A stretch of 64,000 nucleotides of DNA from Aptenodytes patagonicus (taxonomy: Eukaryota > Chordata > Aves > Sphenisciformes > Spheniscidae). Position numbers and translations under genes: made by a program. Below the pieces are notes generated by a model. The model was not told the DNA's origin. It searched no databases and saw nothing but the letters and a program-made list of their open reading frames with translations. Positions 35,816-49,000 of this stretch are shown one piece after another (position 1 is the stretch's first letter; each line of letters starts with the position of its first letter). Location of the stretch: assembly GCF_965638725.1 (NCBI RefSeq), contig NC_134950.1:26936932-27000931 (forward strand), in the 5' to 3' direction.

Positions 35816-38800
35816 CCCTTCACCTGGGTTGGTCTTTCAGGGTTTGGTATCCAGTTTGAGGAATTCAGCATTCTGACAACTCGATGAAGTAAAGGGAATT
35901 CTGTAGTAAAATGTTATTGGAAAAAGACATTTTGGCAAGCTTCAAGAATGATTCTTATGACATTATCAGTGTCTGTGCTATGAGGAAGCAGTTTCAGGAT
36001 ATCAGGAAGTTGGCTCCAACAATTATCTTAGCTCTGAAGGGGCTGATCCCTTTTCCAGCTGTAGTTCATCGTGTGCATTTTTCAAATTTGTTTGTTACAG
36101 TCATTTTAAAAAGTAACTACATTTGCAGTTATGGTGGCTGCCGTGCAAAAGATTCAGTAGGCTCCAGGGGAAGTAGTGGAGATTAAAGTTGGGAGGGGAG
36201 AGGAATCTGCCTGCATTTTTCCAGAAAGAGAATAGCTTGTACTTCGCAACAGACAAAATACTATTTACCTAATACTGCTGGAACAATGATATCCCAGTTT
36301 CATTTTATCATATGTGATACTTCTGAAATTAAAGATTGTTCAGAGATTAGTAATTGGATACAGCCTTTCATCTTTACTTGAGACCACTGGAGTCAAGAGA
36401 TGGGAAGCCAACGGGTGGTCTGTAGAAGCAGGTGGCTGATTTGAGTTGAGATCTTGCTAGGCAAATGTGAATGTTAAAGAATAATAATTTCTCCAGCAAT
36501 GAGCGAGAGCAACCAGTGCCAATGACTAGAAGTACTGGTGTTATCTTCTTAGCATGAGGGTGTACTTTGAAGTGGAAAGTAGTTATGGAAGATAAGATTA
36601 GAAATTTAGATTTAGAACCAAGAGCAGACTCTGGACCAGTCTCTTAGACTGGGGCCTGGGGTTAGATCAGGGCCCATTTCCACTTGTAACAAGGAAGTTT
36701 AGAAAGAATACCAGACAAAAGTGACCTCCTTCTCACTCCTGTTTACTTTCCTGCAGTTTACCCTTGCCTAAATGCTGGGAAAATAAGGCCCAGATGTATC
36801 CTTTGGGGTTTGAAATGTGGAGTTGATGGAAAAATATAAGCATTTGTTATTTTTTTCTGTAGAAGAAAGATGAGTTAGGTTACTGTTTTCCTTGGTTAAT
36901 AAATAGAGTTATTATCTCAAGTGAACCCACCTACATAAATATTTACTGTTTGCTTTATACTGTAGGTTTAGTTTATATTTTTAAACAACAAACCAAAAAT
37001 GTATTTGTTCTATCCTCTTACCTTCAATCTGGTTTGTCTGCCCGTCCCTAGACAGTGTGCTTCTCAAAACGAGGAAAATACTTTACCGGTGGCTTGGAAA
37101 GGAGTTAGCTTGGGTCTAGCCACAGACAAATAACTGAGAATGTAGTCTAAGTAATATGTAACTAACAGTCATTTAAAAAGATCTGAAGTCTTAGGGCTAG
37201 ATCCAGTAAATTGTTCTGTTCTTCCAGGTAGGTGCCCTAAGCAGAAGGTTACAGAGTCCCAGCTGCTGCCTCTGAGCCAAGGAGTGGTGGATTCCTGTGT
37301 GAGTCCAGGGACCAGTCTTCACTGCAGGGCGAAGGATTGCCCTCACCTCAGCTGACCTACAGCCAGACAGTAACAGTACTCGCCTGGAAAAAGAGGCAGT
37401 GTGGACTGAAGGTGAAAATTACACCAGTGTTTTCCAGTTACAGGGACTAAGCTTTAGCCACTAGGCTATTACACAGTGAGATAGGAACCAGCAGAAGGAG
37501 CAACACTATGTCTTACAAGAGAAGCTGGAGCTTTGTTTATGGTGTTCAGGAGCTGGGGTAGACACCTCCCTCTGAGAGATGCTGTCGATCTCAGCAGAAC
37601 AAAGCTGTGCTCTAGTGCCAGGCTTTTACTCAAAAGAGAAGGCTTGACTGGGACCATTTCCAGCAGGCCTGCTTTACGGGTGCCCTTCTTGTCCTGGGGA
37701 GTTTTTTAGAAGGTCATTTAGGGATCCCAACTCTAGTTTTGCCCTGGATTGGCACCTGGGTTCCTTCCTCGGCTCTGGATTCCAGCCCAGGGTTGGATGT
37801 AGCTTGCAAGTCCAAATAACATGCATATTCAGTTGCACAGATCAATGATGCCCCGGTGGCACAGGCCAGGGAGGTGGTGCAAGATCACAGGTTCCCCCAC
37901 AGATGGGCTGTGCCTCTGAGGAACCTCCAGAAAGATCTGGGAGCATCAGGAAGACATTCAGTAAGTGTAAGGTGACTGCTACTCTGTTGTCAGGAGCTCA
38001 CGCATATGTTTCCTGTGGATGATTTTGGGCTTGCAAGTTAGCAGTCCAGGCACCTTACTCTTTCCCCAGGGTCATCTTACTCAATGTGTTTCAAATGTCC
38101 TGGATCACGTCCAGATTACAAGCTAAGTGTTCTAGAGTAGTATTTTGAGAGGAAGGATTATTTCTTCTACCAGCGTTGATACTAAACACTAGGGCTAAAC
38201 ACCAGCCACATCAGGCTGTTTCTTTAAAACTTCTTTGAGCTTTGGATGGATCTCTGCAGCCCACAGCTTTGTATAACTGCAGAGGCTTGTTCAATTTGGC
38301 TGGATGTTATATAATCAGTCTTTTATTTTCCTTTTGCCTGTGATCATGTTATGTAGGCTGCCTTCTTAAATTTCAGCAACCCTAAGGCAGCCTGAGTCAT
38401 GTGTATGAGGCTCTTCTTTGCACTGTTGTGTAAGGTAGTGAGTTGCAAAGGTCATGGGAATGAGTTATTTAAAAACTGAAACATGCTGGGCTCTATCCAG
38501 CTTAGAATAGATGAGCTCAGAAAGGCATTTACGTTTTAAATTACAGCTTTCGTTATCAAGGACTGGTTGACTTCAAGTCAGTATTCCTGTTTCCTTAGCA
38601 AACTGCAGTAGCACACAATATTCCTGTTTCTTTTATATGTGTTGCTGATATAATCATGCATTCACACATGAGACAATGAATAAAATATTTACTTTCAGTC
38701 CTCAGAAAACAAATGCAGTCATAAATATTGCCAGCATAGGCACAGTCTTCATACTCATTCATTTTCAGTGCTCACAGCAATTCATCTCCCTTACCGTTTG

Positions 38801-41800
38801 TTCTCAATGGAAAGCATTAGATTCACGGTCGAAGTGCGTACTTGGGTGCTTTGTTCCACCCAGTGGACGATGTGTCACTACGCTCTTGTGTAATCTGGCT
38901 CAGTCATACCAATGCTATTCAGGTAAAAGGCACAAGAGCAGATAACTCTGGAGGTCCCTCGGGCAGGTCCGTATGTTTCTATTTACTCTGTCCCGTGTCT
39001 GATTTAAGCCATCCAGCTGTACCCTCATTTATAGGAAGCTCTTTCTTGCTTCCTCCTTCATGTCCCCTCCCAGGCCCTCCAAGTCACCACCCATGCAAGA
39101 GTGTGTCCAGCCGTACTTTAAAGTGGAAGTGCTCTGAACTACCCCAAAAGCACTTTTAAACTTGGAACATTTCACAGATCAGTTCAGGGCACGGCTCCAC
39201 AGACCGCTCAGCAGGCAGAGCAGGGCAGGCAGCAGCCTCTGGCAGAAGGGAAGGGCATTGCAGGGAAGGGCTGGGGGAGCAGGAGGGAACACAGAGTCAC
39301 ACCCTGGGAGTGATTTTTGTTCTCTCCATCAGCCTATGCAGCTATCCCAACATCATTTTGGCCATTTGCAAAATCCCACATGTACAATTGTAATTTACTT
39401 CCATTTTCATGCAGCAAAATGTAATCAGCCTGTGATCACATCAACTCTTGTTGAAAACAGTAAGAGAAAGTTATGGGATGAGAAAAAAAAACCATTAAAT
39501 TGGTTTGGCATGAGGAAGCAGTTAAATGACTCTGATTACTGAAAACCAAAACAGTACGATCCACCTCCCAAAATATTGCGCCAGTATCACAAAATTAAGT
39601 AATAGCATGCCCCCTAACAGGCCGGTAATACAGCATATTGGTAAATAATACAGACAGAAAGTGGTTAAGCCGTGAGTTGTGGAGTCACACATGTGCATGT
39701 AAGAGAGGAAAAAAAAACATAAAAAATGAAGGGTAGAAATGCAAAGGGCGCAGTAAAATGAGTTCAGGGACATGACACTGGGGCAAAGGGCTTCCTGGAA
39801 AAGGCTTGAATGTGAGCACAGGTGGGCTCTTGCTGTTTGCCTGCCTGCTTTTTGCCGTGTTCAGAAAAACAAGAACTTTGTACATGTCTTTTTAAATAAA
39901 GGAATTGTGTAAAGAATAATGCTTGAGTCTATTGCGGTATACCCAGTACCAGCATCACGACTTGAGGTGATTGCTAGGATCCAACAGGAATGGCTATGAA
40001 AGGAGAACTGGTATAAGGGAGAGCACGGGCTATGAAGCTGTAAGGGTTTAAAGATGTGAGCAAAAAAAAAACCCCAGTGATTTTCCTAGATTCGAGTCTT
40101 TCTGTTTTGTATTTGCATGTGTCAGTGGGTAAAATATGTAAGATTCAAAGGTTTGTGTGTTTCTTGCATGTTAATAATGTAGGGGTGCCTTACCCAGAGT
40201 CAAAAAGCAATGCCTTAGGTTAGTCTGGAAACCACTGCTTGAATCTGCCATCACCTGGAATCTGGCAACAAGCTCGCTTTCCTCCAGAGGAGAGCTATAA
40301 AACCAAGCAAGAGAAATCTGCAAAGAGAAAGTCTGTTCGCTTCTCTAACACTGCTCTTATCCTCTTGAACTACCTCAGGTCGAGCAACTGGAAGACGGCA
40401 TGTTCTGTAGGCAGACGGCTCCTGGCAAGCAGTCAGTACAGCTGAGAATATGACACTCCGTGCCAAACATGAGTTTGTAATTTCTACTACTCTCCAATTG
40501 TCTGCTTTTTGAGGATACCATTTAGTCATTTCCTAGGAGGACAAAGGGTGCCCGACAAAGCTAATGATACTTTACTTGCACACGCGTTGCAGTGTGGGAG
40601 GTCGTTATAACATGGACTTGGAAAATGAGCACAACTGATGCAGAATCACAGCAATGATGTTGATGCAGGAATGTGCTGCCAAGCAGTTCTCAGAGTCCCT
40701 GCACCCTTTGGTGAACAAGGAGGAGTTTTCTTCTGACTTACTTTTCTCAGCCATCTAAATAAGCGAGCAAATGTGCCTCAGGAGAAATGAGAAGTGTGTT
40801 AGTTTTCATTAACTTTTAATTTGAAGCCTGCATAACTGAATGAAACCACTGTAGTAATCTGGAAAGGGTATCTGAAAGCCCTGTTGAATCAGAGATAATT
40901 CCTCCCCTCTCTCTGAAAAGTATATATAAAAAGGTGCTTTGTTCAGAGGCACAGTATCCCCACCAGTGCCGGCAAAGAGTCTTCTCTGACTCAAGCAGTG
41001 GGAGCAGCCCTAGAAAGTCATTTCAGGCTGCTGCAACATTCCCAGGGCTGTACTAAAGGTCAGTGTATTGTGTCCTTCAGCTGTGTGGAGTTTTGATTAG
41101 CAAATCTGTGTGGTCGACAACTCTGAACTGCTTCCAGACGGCGATATATTAGGGCTCCCATGTGCGGAAGAAGGGCACTCCCTGTGCCCAGCTTGTGCTC
41201 AAAGGCACGGGACTTGCTGCACAGTATTTAGGCTGTAACACTTACTGCAGCAGGGCTCACACCCAAACATTCCAGTCATGTCAGGAAAGAAAAGTTTAAA
41301 AATGTTGTTTTGCTGCCAGGTCTTCCTCAAAAAAAAAAAAAAGGAGACTAGTTTCAAATACTTAAGGATAACCTACGATAATAGACAAACCTCTGGGTCT
41401 CAAATGCCTCCCTGCATGCTCGTAATGAGTAATGCCAACCCTCTTGTGAACAGGGATTTTGTATATGAAATAAGGAAAATTTGACTAAGGGAAAAGGGAC
41501 TGTAGTGTGACTGAGTCTCTCCCCACGCTGTACCATTTTCCAGGGTCATTCCTTAAGGCCATCTTTACAGCACTCACAGTGCCAGACCCTCATGTTTTCA
41601 GGATTTCAGCACGCCTGCAACAATCGTAGTTCTGCCAGGCGCCTTGCCACCTCTGCCTTGAGTTTTGTGACTGTGTCCAAGCCTGTTTGGCCTTGCTACC
41701 AAGGCCAAATCATCAGGTGTAGTGTGGTGTTGGAAGCCACGTGTCCCTGACCCCTTTAGAGCTTCAGTGATAAGAGTCGTGCCAGAAACCTGCCCATACC

Positions 41801-43000
41801 TGTGAATTAGAAATGCCTTCTTTCTTGTGTCCAAGCGCCACTAACCAATCCTGTGTGGCTAAGAATTAAGTTAAGGGTTTGTCAAGTATAGCTATGGTGC
41901 AGTTGCTTCCATATGGTGCATTGGTATCGTGAATGTCGCAGTAAATACAGGATCTGGAGCATTCTTCCGCTTCTTTTGGTCACCAATAAATAGCAAGTGA
42001 TAGCTCATTCGCTAGCTGTCTCAAACCAGGCAGCTACATCAAATATAAATATAAAAAAATATAAAAATATATATAAAAATATATAAAGAGGAAGGGTTTG
42101 GTTTTGGTGTTTGAAAATTATTATTTTTCTTCCTTTTGCTTTGTCCTCCGTCAGCCACAGCCACTTTCTGCACGAGAAAAAAATAGAGAAAAATGCCGTT
42201 TGAAGCAGAGCTGAATGACAGGCCTGTGCCACGTGCCAGGGAGCAGCCGGCGAGTGAAGCACCTCCCTGGCAGCCCAGAACATCAGAGGAGCTGGATGTG
42301 GAGAGGAAATGTCACTATGTTGATCCATTACTTCTGTTTTGCTTTGTTTTCTGTTAATACCACACCACTCCCTTATTCGAGCTCACGTGTGGGGAGCACT
42401 GGGGACTGTAGCAACACAGCGAGCCAAGGCTGCTGACGCCAGCGAAGGTGGGAGAGAAAAACATACATTTAAGTGAGAGAAGAATTTGGCCCAGTGTCAC
42501 CTTTTGCTTTTGTACAATCAAGGAAAACTAAAATACCGTTGCTGACAGTGCCAGCTTTTAACACTAACTGCAAAATTACAGGATACTGTATTAGAATTTA
42601 TGTTAATATTTAATTTCGGATTTCACCTCTTTTTTTTCCTTTGCCTGTCATCTTGAAATGTATCTCCCTTAATGCCTGGCCACCTGGAAAGACGTGTCCC
42701 TGTAGTCAACATGAACAGGGATTGCAGAGGTAATGTCAAATGATTTCTGCAAATACGAACTTCCTAGGAAGTTTAATTTTTGTAAAAGTTCATGACTTTG
42801 AAACGTTTGTAAGCCAATGTTGTAGATAATTTATTCAGGCTTCCTGAGTGCACTATTTTTCTATACTCTCAGTTAAATACTGTGAATGAAGGTTGCCATA
42901 GTTACAGCTGAGTTCAGAAATTAGCTCTCTTGTATTGTAATTCCAGTTTCTTGTCTCACTCCTCTTGCTCTGATACAATCAAAGACACGCTTCCATCTCT
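35816..43000. other. PDP1-TMEM67 intergenic, left part
   Basis: No gene recognised in about 7 kb of moderately AT-rich sequence. A weak repeat-like stretch at about 37,370-37,480 reads on the minus strand as TAGCCTAGTGGCTAAAGC, reminiscent of a tRNA-derived A box, but no complete tRNA can be drawn. A low-complexity AT run (ATATAAAA-like) lies at 42,030-42,090 and a poly(A) run at 41,330-41,342. Confidence 0.5.
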
Positions 43001-46000
43001 GTAATTAGCCATGATGCGAAAGACCTTGCTCATTCATTTAAAAATGCTTGAGCAAATGTGGGAGGAGGGACATTTTCCATTCTCTTGTTTTCACCAAAAC
43101 CAATGAGTGACATGGTACTTCCTGCACCCAGTCTGCATACCTTCTGTGCATAACTTCAGCTTAGTCCTGGAAATTTAATTTGGCATTTTAATTCATTGCA
43201 AAAATATACACCGTAAAGTAAACAGGTACACCCACGACTTCCTTTTATAAAGGATATATTGCATGTAAAGACCTGCATTACATTTGCATTTATTTTGACA
43301 AAAAAAAAAGTCCCAAGGTCTTAACATTGACTTCCGTGTGGTTTGGATCGGGTCTTAAGATGGTGGCTGGTGAGCAGGAATCATCAAGGACTTCATGTAA
43401 TACCTACTGCAAAGCGAATGCCTTCTCCTCTAGATGAGGAACGACAAGGTGTCTGTCTTACTGTCAGAACAACTTGTCTCCATGAGCTGTTTGCTAACAC
43501 ATCAAAAATGACACATGAATAATTGGTAATGATTCAGGAGGTTTTTTTCAGGTTCCTGGGTCATTACAAAGCAGACTGGGAGCCGGGTTGTACCGCCCTG
43601 CAGGCGACAACTCTGCACATCTGGGTCTGTCCCGTGCTTACTGGTGAGAGCAACGCCTGCTCCGGGCTGCCGCTGCTCACGGGTCTGAGCGGGGAACGGG
43701 GCAGCGGCTCGGCAATACAGCTGCAATAATACATCCTCACCGCGCTCCTCCCTTCTGCTACCCGCATTTCTCACCCACAGCCCAGCCCCTTTCCCTGTGC
43801 TGGCCGTCACGCTCTGCGGACCCTTTGCCGGGACAACGCAACTCCCAGAGCTGGGAATAGAGAACTATTCAGTTTTTTCTCATTGCGTTAGATGCTGCTG
43901 GTTCAGTGAGTTGAATCCTGCCCAGAGAGGAGCAGAGGGCTGCTGGGCTGGGGCGAGGGGAGTCATTGACTCCTGGGGAGAAGCAAGGGGAAGCGAAGGA
44001 AGGAGGTCTGCCTCTCCTCTTGGCTCCGTTCTATCATCAAGCTGTGCCTTTTGAGCTTAAAGGTGTGTGTTGCCTTGCGATTTGTTGAAGAATCAGCATC
44101 TCTTCCTTAATACAGTAGTGAGAATAAATATGCTTTATTCCCCTGAGATAGTGGGTGGGAGGGCACGTCCATGGCGCAAGAGGGGGCAGGGCCAACCTTC
44201 ATCCTGTGAACATTTTCCTGGGATTTTTTTTCCCCCGACAGGAATAAGGCATGTGTGTACCTTACAGAAGGGATCCACTGGCCATTTGGGACAAACCACC
44301 ATAAACTGGCATGAACAGGGCTTTGTTTTGAACATGATATTTGATGCAACACTGGTGGAACATTAAGGAAAGCCAGCATTTACCATGCTTTAATATTAAA
44401 ATCAAGCTGTCGGAGATTATATGCATGTCACATCTACATAGTGGACGTAATGAAATATGCATTTCGTACCCGTATTGAAATGAATCTTCAGTTTACTTGC
44501 AACCCGTGAACTGCGATGGCACATGCCTGCCTGAGCATTGCTGCTGATGGATCGCCGTGCAAGGATGCCTTACGCTGGGGGCTGAGCTGCTTGGTGAGTC
44601 ACTGGAGTAGAACACACAGTAGAAAAGCTCATTTCCCCAGTTACTCAGAGGTAAAATATTTTTGGATCCACGCCTGGTTTGTGCTAGGAATATTAAGGAT
44701 GTTTCTGTTTTTCTGATAAAGTTCAGTTAAGAGAGAGCGATTATTGTTACTGCAGTTAGCACTGAATTCTCTCAGCCTACAGCTGAGTTTTCCTTTCCAA
44801 ATCAGTTCGCATGGCTCTGTCTGAAACACGCCTTGAAACAGTATGGTCGGCTTCTGTATCGAACACAGAGGACTGCATTTACTCTTTCATCTTTGCTTTA
44901 TAGTTAATCCCCCATAGCAAACTAGCATTCAGCCCTCATCTGAAACATGGACCATAGGAAATCTGTAATTTTTCAAGCCTTGATGGAGTAATTAGAAGAT
45001 GAGAAGTCCTATGATAAAAAAAAGATTTTAAAGGAGTAAAGGCATGTTTAACTCAGTTAAAGCTGTCCAAGCTCTTCAAAATAACGAGTGGAATTAAAAC
45101 CAAAGCAGTGGAAGGAGTGCCCAAATTTTCCCGTAGCGAAAATCTGAGGAGGCTAAGAGTGAAATAGTGCTGGAGCTGGAGGTCAGCCGGTAAAGTGGGG
45201 CACGTTCTGCACTCACGTGTCTGTGCACGGTGCTGATCGGCTCTCATGACATCTGGATGTGAGCGGCTGAGCGCAGAACTTGCTCTGCCAGCAGCAAACA
45301 CAACAAAAGCAGACAACCGAAGAGAAAGAGGTGAAGGACTGATCGGTTGCGCGTCTCCGAGTTCAGTAAGTCCATGTCCATCAGGGTGGGAAAAGGATGG
45401 CCCAGATCAAAGTGTTTGTCTCTCCATTTATTGAATCCTAATCTCTTCTAAACATGTTATTTCTCGTGCCCATTCTGTTTCTGAGGGGGTGGCTGCCCGG
45501 TTACAGAGGGCAGCAGGGTCATCTGAGCTGCGTACGGTTCTGACGGACCAAGAAAAGGCACCACACTGAACACGATGAGGATTTCTGGCTGTTTCTGCTG
45601 GAGGCACAATACTACAACCTTGTTGGCAGATGCTTTTAATTGCACTAAAGCAACAAGGTCTGGTAATCAAGTAATGGTAGGGAAAATAGGGTGATACGTC
45701 AAGCCAGGATATATTTGACATCAGAAGGCATCTCATAACCCCTGCTGTAGGCACCAAGCCTCAGTGGTGACAAGGAGAAACCTTTTCTTCCCCTCAAACC
45801 CCTCATCTCTCCTCATGTTCTCTTGTCTGTTGTTCCCCGTGTCACTTACTCCTTTTACTTTCTGCAAGCAAATGAAATGAGATGTATTTAGTGCCTTTCC
45901 TCAAATCCTGCCGGGGTCTGTGGGGCACCTTCTCTGCTCTCAGCTCGGGGGTCTCCCACCCTTTGCAGCTGGTGCTCCTTTGCTCACACCTGCATCAGAT

Positions 46001-49000
46001 GATGCTAAACCAGACCTTTGGAGGAACGTGTAGGTGTCTGATATGGTTGTTAATGAGGAATTCAAGCCGGTGCTTATAACTGAGCGGACTCTTAACCACA
46101 GGTAATCAACCAGAAACAGCAACAGAAGCGCTTTAGGTGGAGGTTATAAGTGTGTGCCTTGTCCCTTTAGGGGCTGGGAAGTGTGTCTGTCAGAGCTAGG
46201 TATCTGCAGTTCTGCAAAATGCCCCTGAATGTCACGTTTAGTGTGAGTCCTGCAGACCGCGTTTCTCCGAGCTGCGGGTGCTCAGTGCTGGGAAGGCATT
46301 TAAACAGCTCAGCGTGGGTAAGAAAATGAGGGCTGTGGGCTTGTCACCTTGTACAAAAAGCCCTTGGACCGCGCAGAGTAGCCTTCGCTCCCTCCAGCAG
46401 TTTTAAAAGGCCTGCCCAACTGGACATCTAGTCTTGCCCTGGGTGGCAGAAGGAAAGGTCTACCCGGAAGAAGAGACTATCGTAGCCGCATCCAAAGCGG
46501 TACGTCTCTTATCCTGCCCTATCTCTGGATCTCATATAGGCAATTTCACTCTAGCATACATAAAAGAAGGAACACCTGTTATTACGACACCTTGGGAATC
46601 ATCGGCAAATAGCTTTTATAAATATCAAACACAGGAGAGAGAAGCACCTGGATAAAAGGACAAATCGTGTGCCCTCAATACAGTGAAGCCAGCACTGAGG
46701 GAAATACATTTCCCATAAGAAATCTGCAGGGAAACCTGCAGTTCCTGCAACAAGTAAGAGGAAGGGATGGAGAGTTACAAATCCCGAGCACTCTCCTTTC
46801 CCAGCGGTGGGAGGACAAGTGGTGGGTTTGTTCCTCACAGACCACAAAGTATATGTCCAATTTCAAAATGAAGTTTGGATAAACATGTAGACATGTATGA
46901 GACCTGAACAGAAATCCTGGGCTTTAGGTTGGTTGTTTAGGGTTTGGTGTTCCTGTAAACCTCCTTTTTTTCCAGGAATTTCCTTTTGTGTTATCCAAGT
47001 CCTTTTCAATGTGTCCAGGCTCCTTGTTCCCTGAGCGTGGGCATGGGAACCCTAATGTCCTTGGTGTGAGATGGTATCCTCCGGGATGCCAGGCTCTGTC
47101 CTGTGCTGCAGGGAGCTAAGCGCTGTTCCTGCTAGGCATTTCCAGGCTTCCCAGCCCTGGAAAATAAAAAGTCTGAAATGTTAGGAGCCCCCTGGAGCTG
47201 CAAGTGCAGAAGTCCAGTGAGACTGTGCAGCTCAAGAAACCAGCAAGGAATGAGGCAGGTCCTGAAAAAATCTGTTTCTTTTTACTCAGAAGTTCATTAA
47301 AAGCTGCTCTGCTGGTTCAAAGCGTGCTGATTTTGACAACTGGCATTTTCTGATGAAAACCTGTTGTTTTGATGGAAAAAATCCCGCCAGCTGTAGGAGG
47401 TACGTTACAGCCTGGTAGAGCTGCAATGACGAGTGTCAGCCGGGCAAGTGAGCCCTGAGCCCCCGTGCCCGGGGAGCACGGTCGGGGTCCATGAGCTGCC
47501 TTCAAACGAGGCCAGGACCGGAGAGGAGCAGCGTTACAGGCAGCAGCTCCTTCTTCACATCTCCTGCAGCCGGCTGCTGGAAGGGCCTGGCCCTCCCCCT
47601 CTTCGCCCGTTGACGCAATAGGGCTACCGGGGCTCGTGTATCTCCAGAGCAGTTTCTAATTTGTTTATTGACAATGACAAAAGCCCATTTTTACTTCTGT
47701 CAGCAGAGTTGACGTGGCTGTAAACGAGCAGGCTGCTCTGCCTCCTGCATTATCAGCAAAATCGCCAGCTAAGCACTAACTCCTGGACCCTTTTGCGGCT
47801 GATGCTCGGCACTGGTGTATGGAGCAGAGCAGCAAAACAAGTTGCCTATTTACATTTTGCTATGCCGGGGGTGAGAAAAATGTGATTTTAACCGCTGAAT
47901 TGACCGAGTGCATAAACAGGGAATGTGTGTGTATGCAGGTGGGTATACGGCCCCGGCATACGATTTCATGGAAGTATGTTTCTGATCATAATCGATCTAA
48001 AATAACTGGGGTTTTGGTAATGTCTAGCTTTTTTGCCTGAACTCATACTTTCCGAGTAAATCTCGTAAGATGTAGATGGCAGTGATAAGAAGCTGATGGC
48101 CCTGGAGTGATTTGCGTGTTGCTCTGTGTAACAATACATATATATAACATATAACAATACGATACAACAGCTTTAACTCGGATTCTTGTAGGCATAACAT
48201 TACAAAACCAACATTAACTTGAGATAATTACAGGGAGATTGTTTTTAATTAGCTCCAGGACCATACTTTCTCCATTGGAAACACCAGTTCTGCTGTTTGT
48301 CCCTTTAACCTCCTCACTTGGCACGGAAAGCAGGGACAGGACAGGGTGGAGCTACAGGCAGCACAGGAGGAGAGAAGAATAAGACAGACGCAAGGATAAG
48401 ACACGCCAAAGACACAGCATGGAGCGGGCTGAAGCAAATATACATAAGCAAATTCATGATAGCAAATAGCAAGTATTTAAGGTCACTTCCTGGCAGGGGG
48501 AAGTTTTATAACCTAGTATTTTGCAGTGTTTAATATATTTTTTTATCTGCCATTCTCTGGCCACACAGATAAATATCTGTACAAAGATAAATATCTGTGT
48601 AATCTTTCACGTTTACCTCTCTCCCTCTATGAGATCCTATTCCATGCATGTTGTTTTGAAGTCCCTTTAAGACACATTTTGTGCTGTTGTAGGACACTTA
48701 AAAACCCAGCTGGAGTTCAACGTGGAGGTTGTCACAAGCAGAAGGGGAAGGCTCTTCCCTTTGGCTTCTGCCTCAAAATCATCCCCTCGGCAGCCAGCAC
48801 TGGCAGAGTCTGATACGCAGTTGATGGACAGGGTGATTGGAGAAGATAGCGGTTTTGTTCTCTTTGAAGAAGCCTCGGCACTGAAACCCAGCTGGCAGTG
48901 CTGGGGTCGCCTCTGGAAAGGCAGCGTTTGGGCCAGAACTTGTCCCTGTGCAGGAGCAGGCTGCACGGAGCGGGCTTGGACCGGGGGTCTCCAAGTGCTC

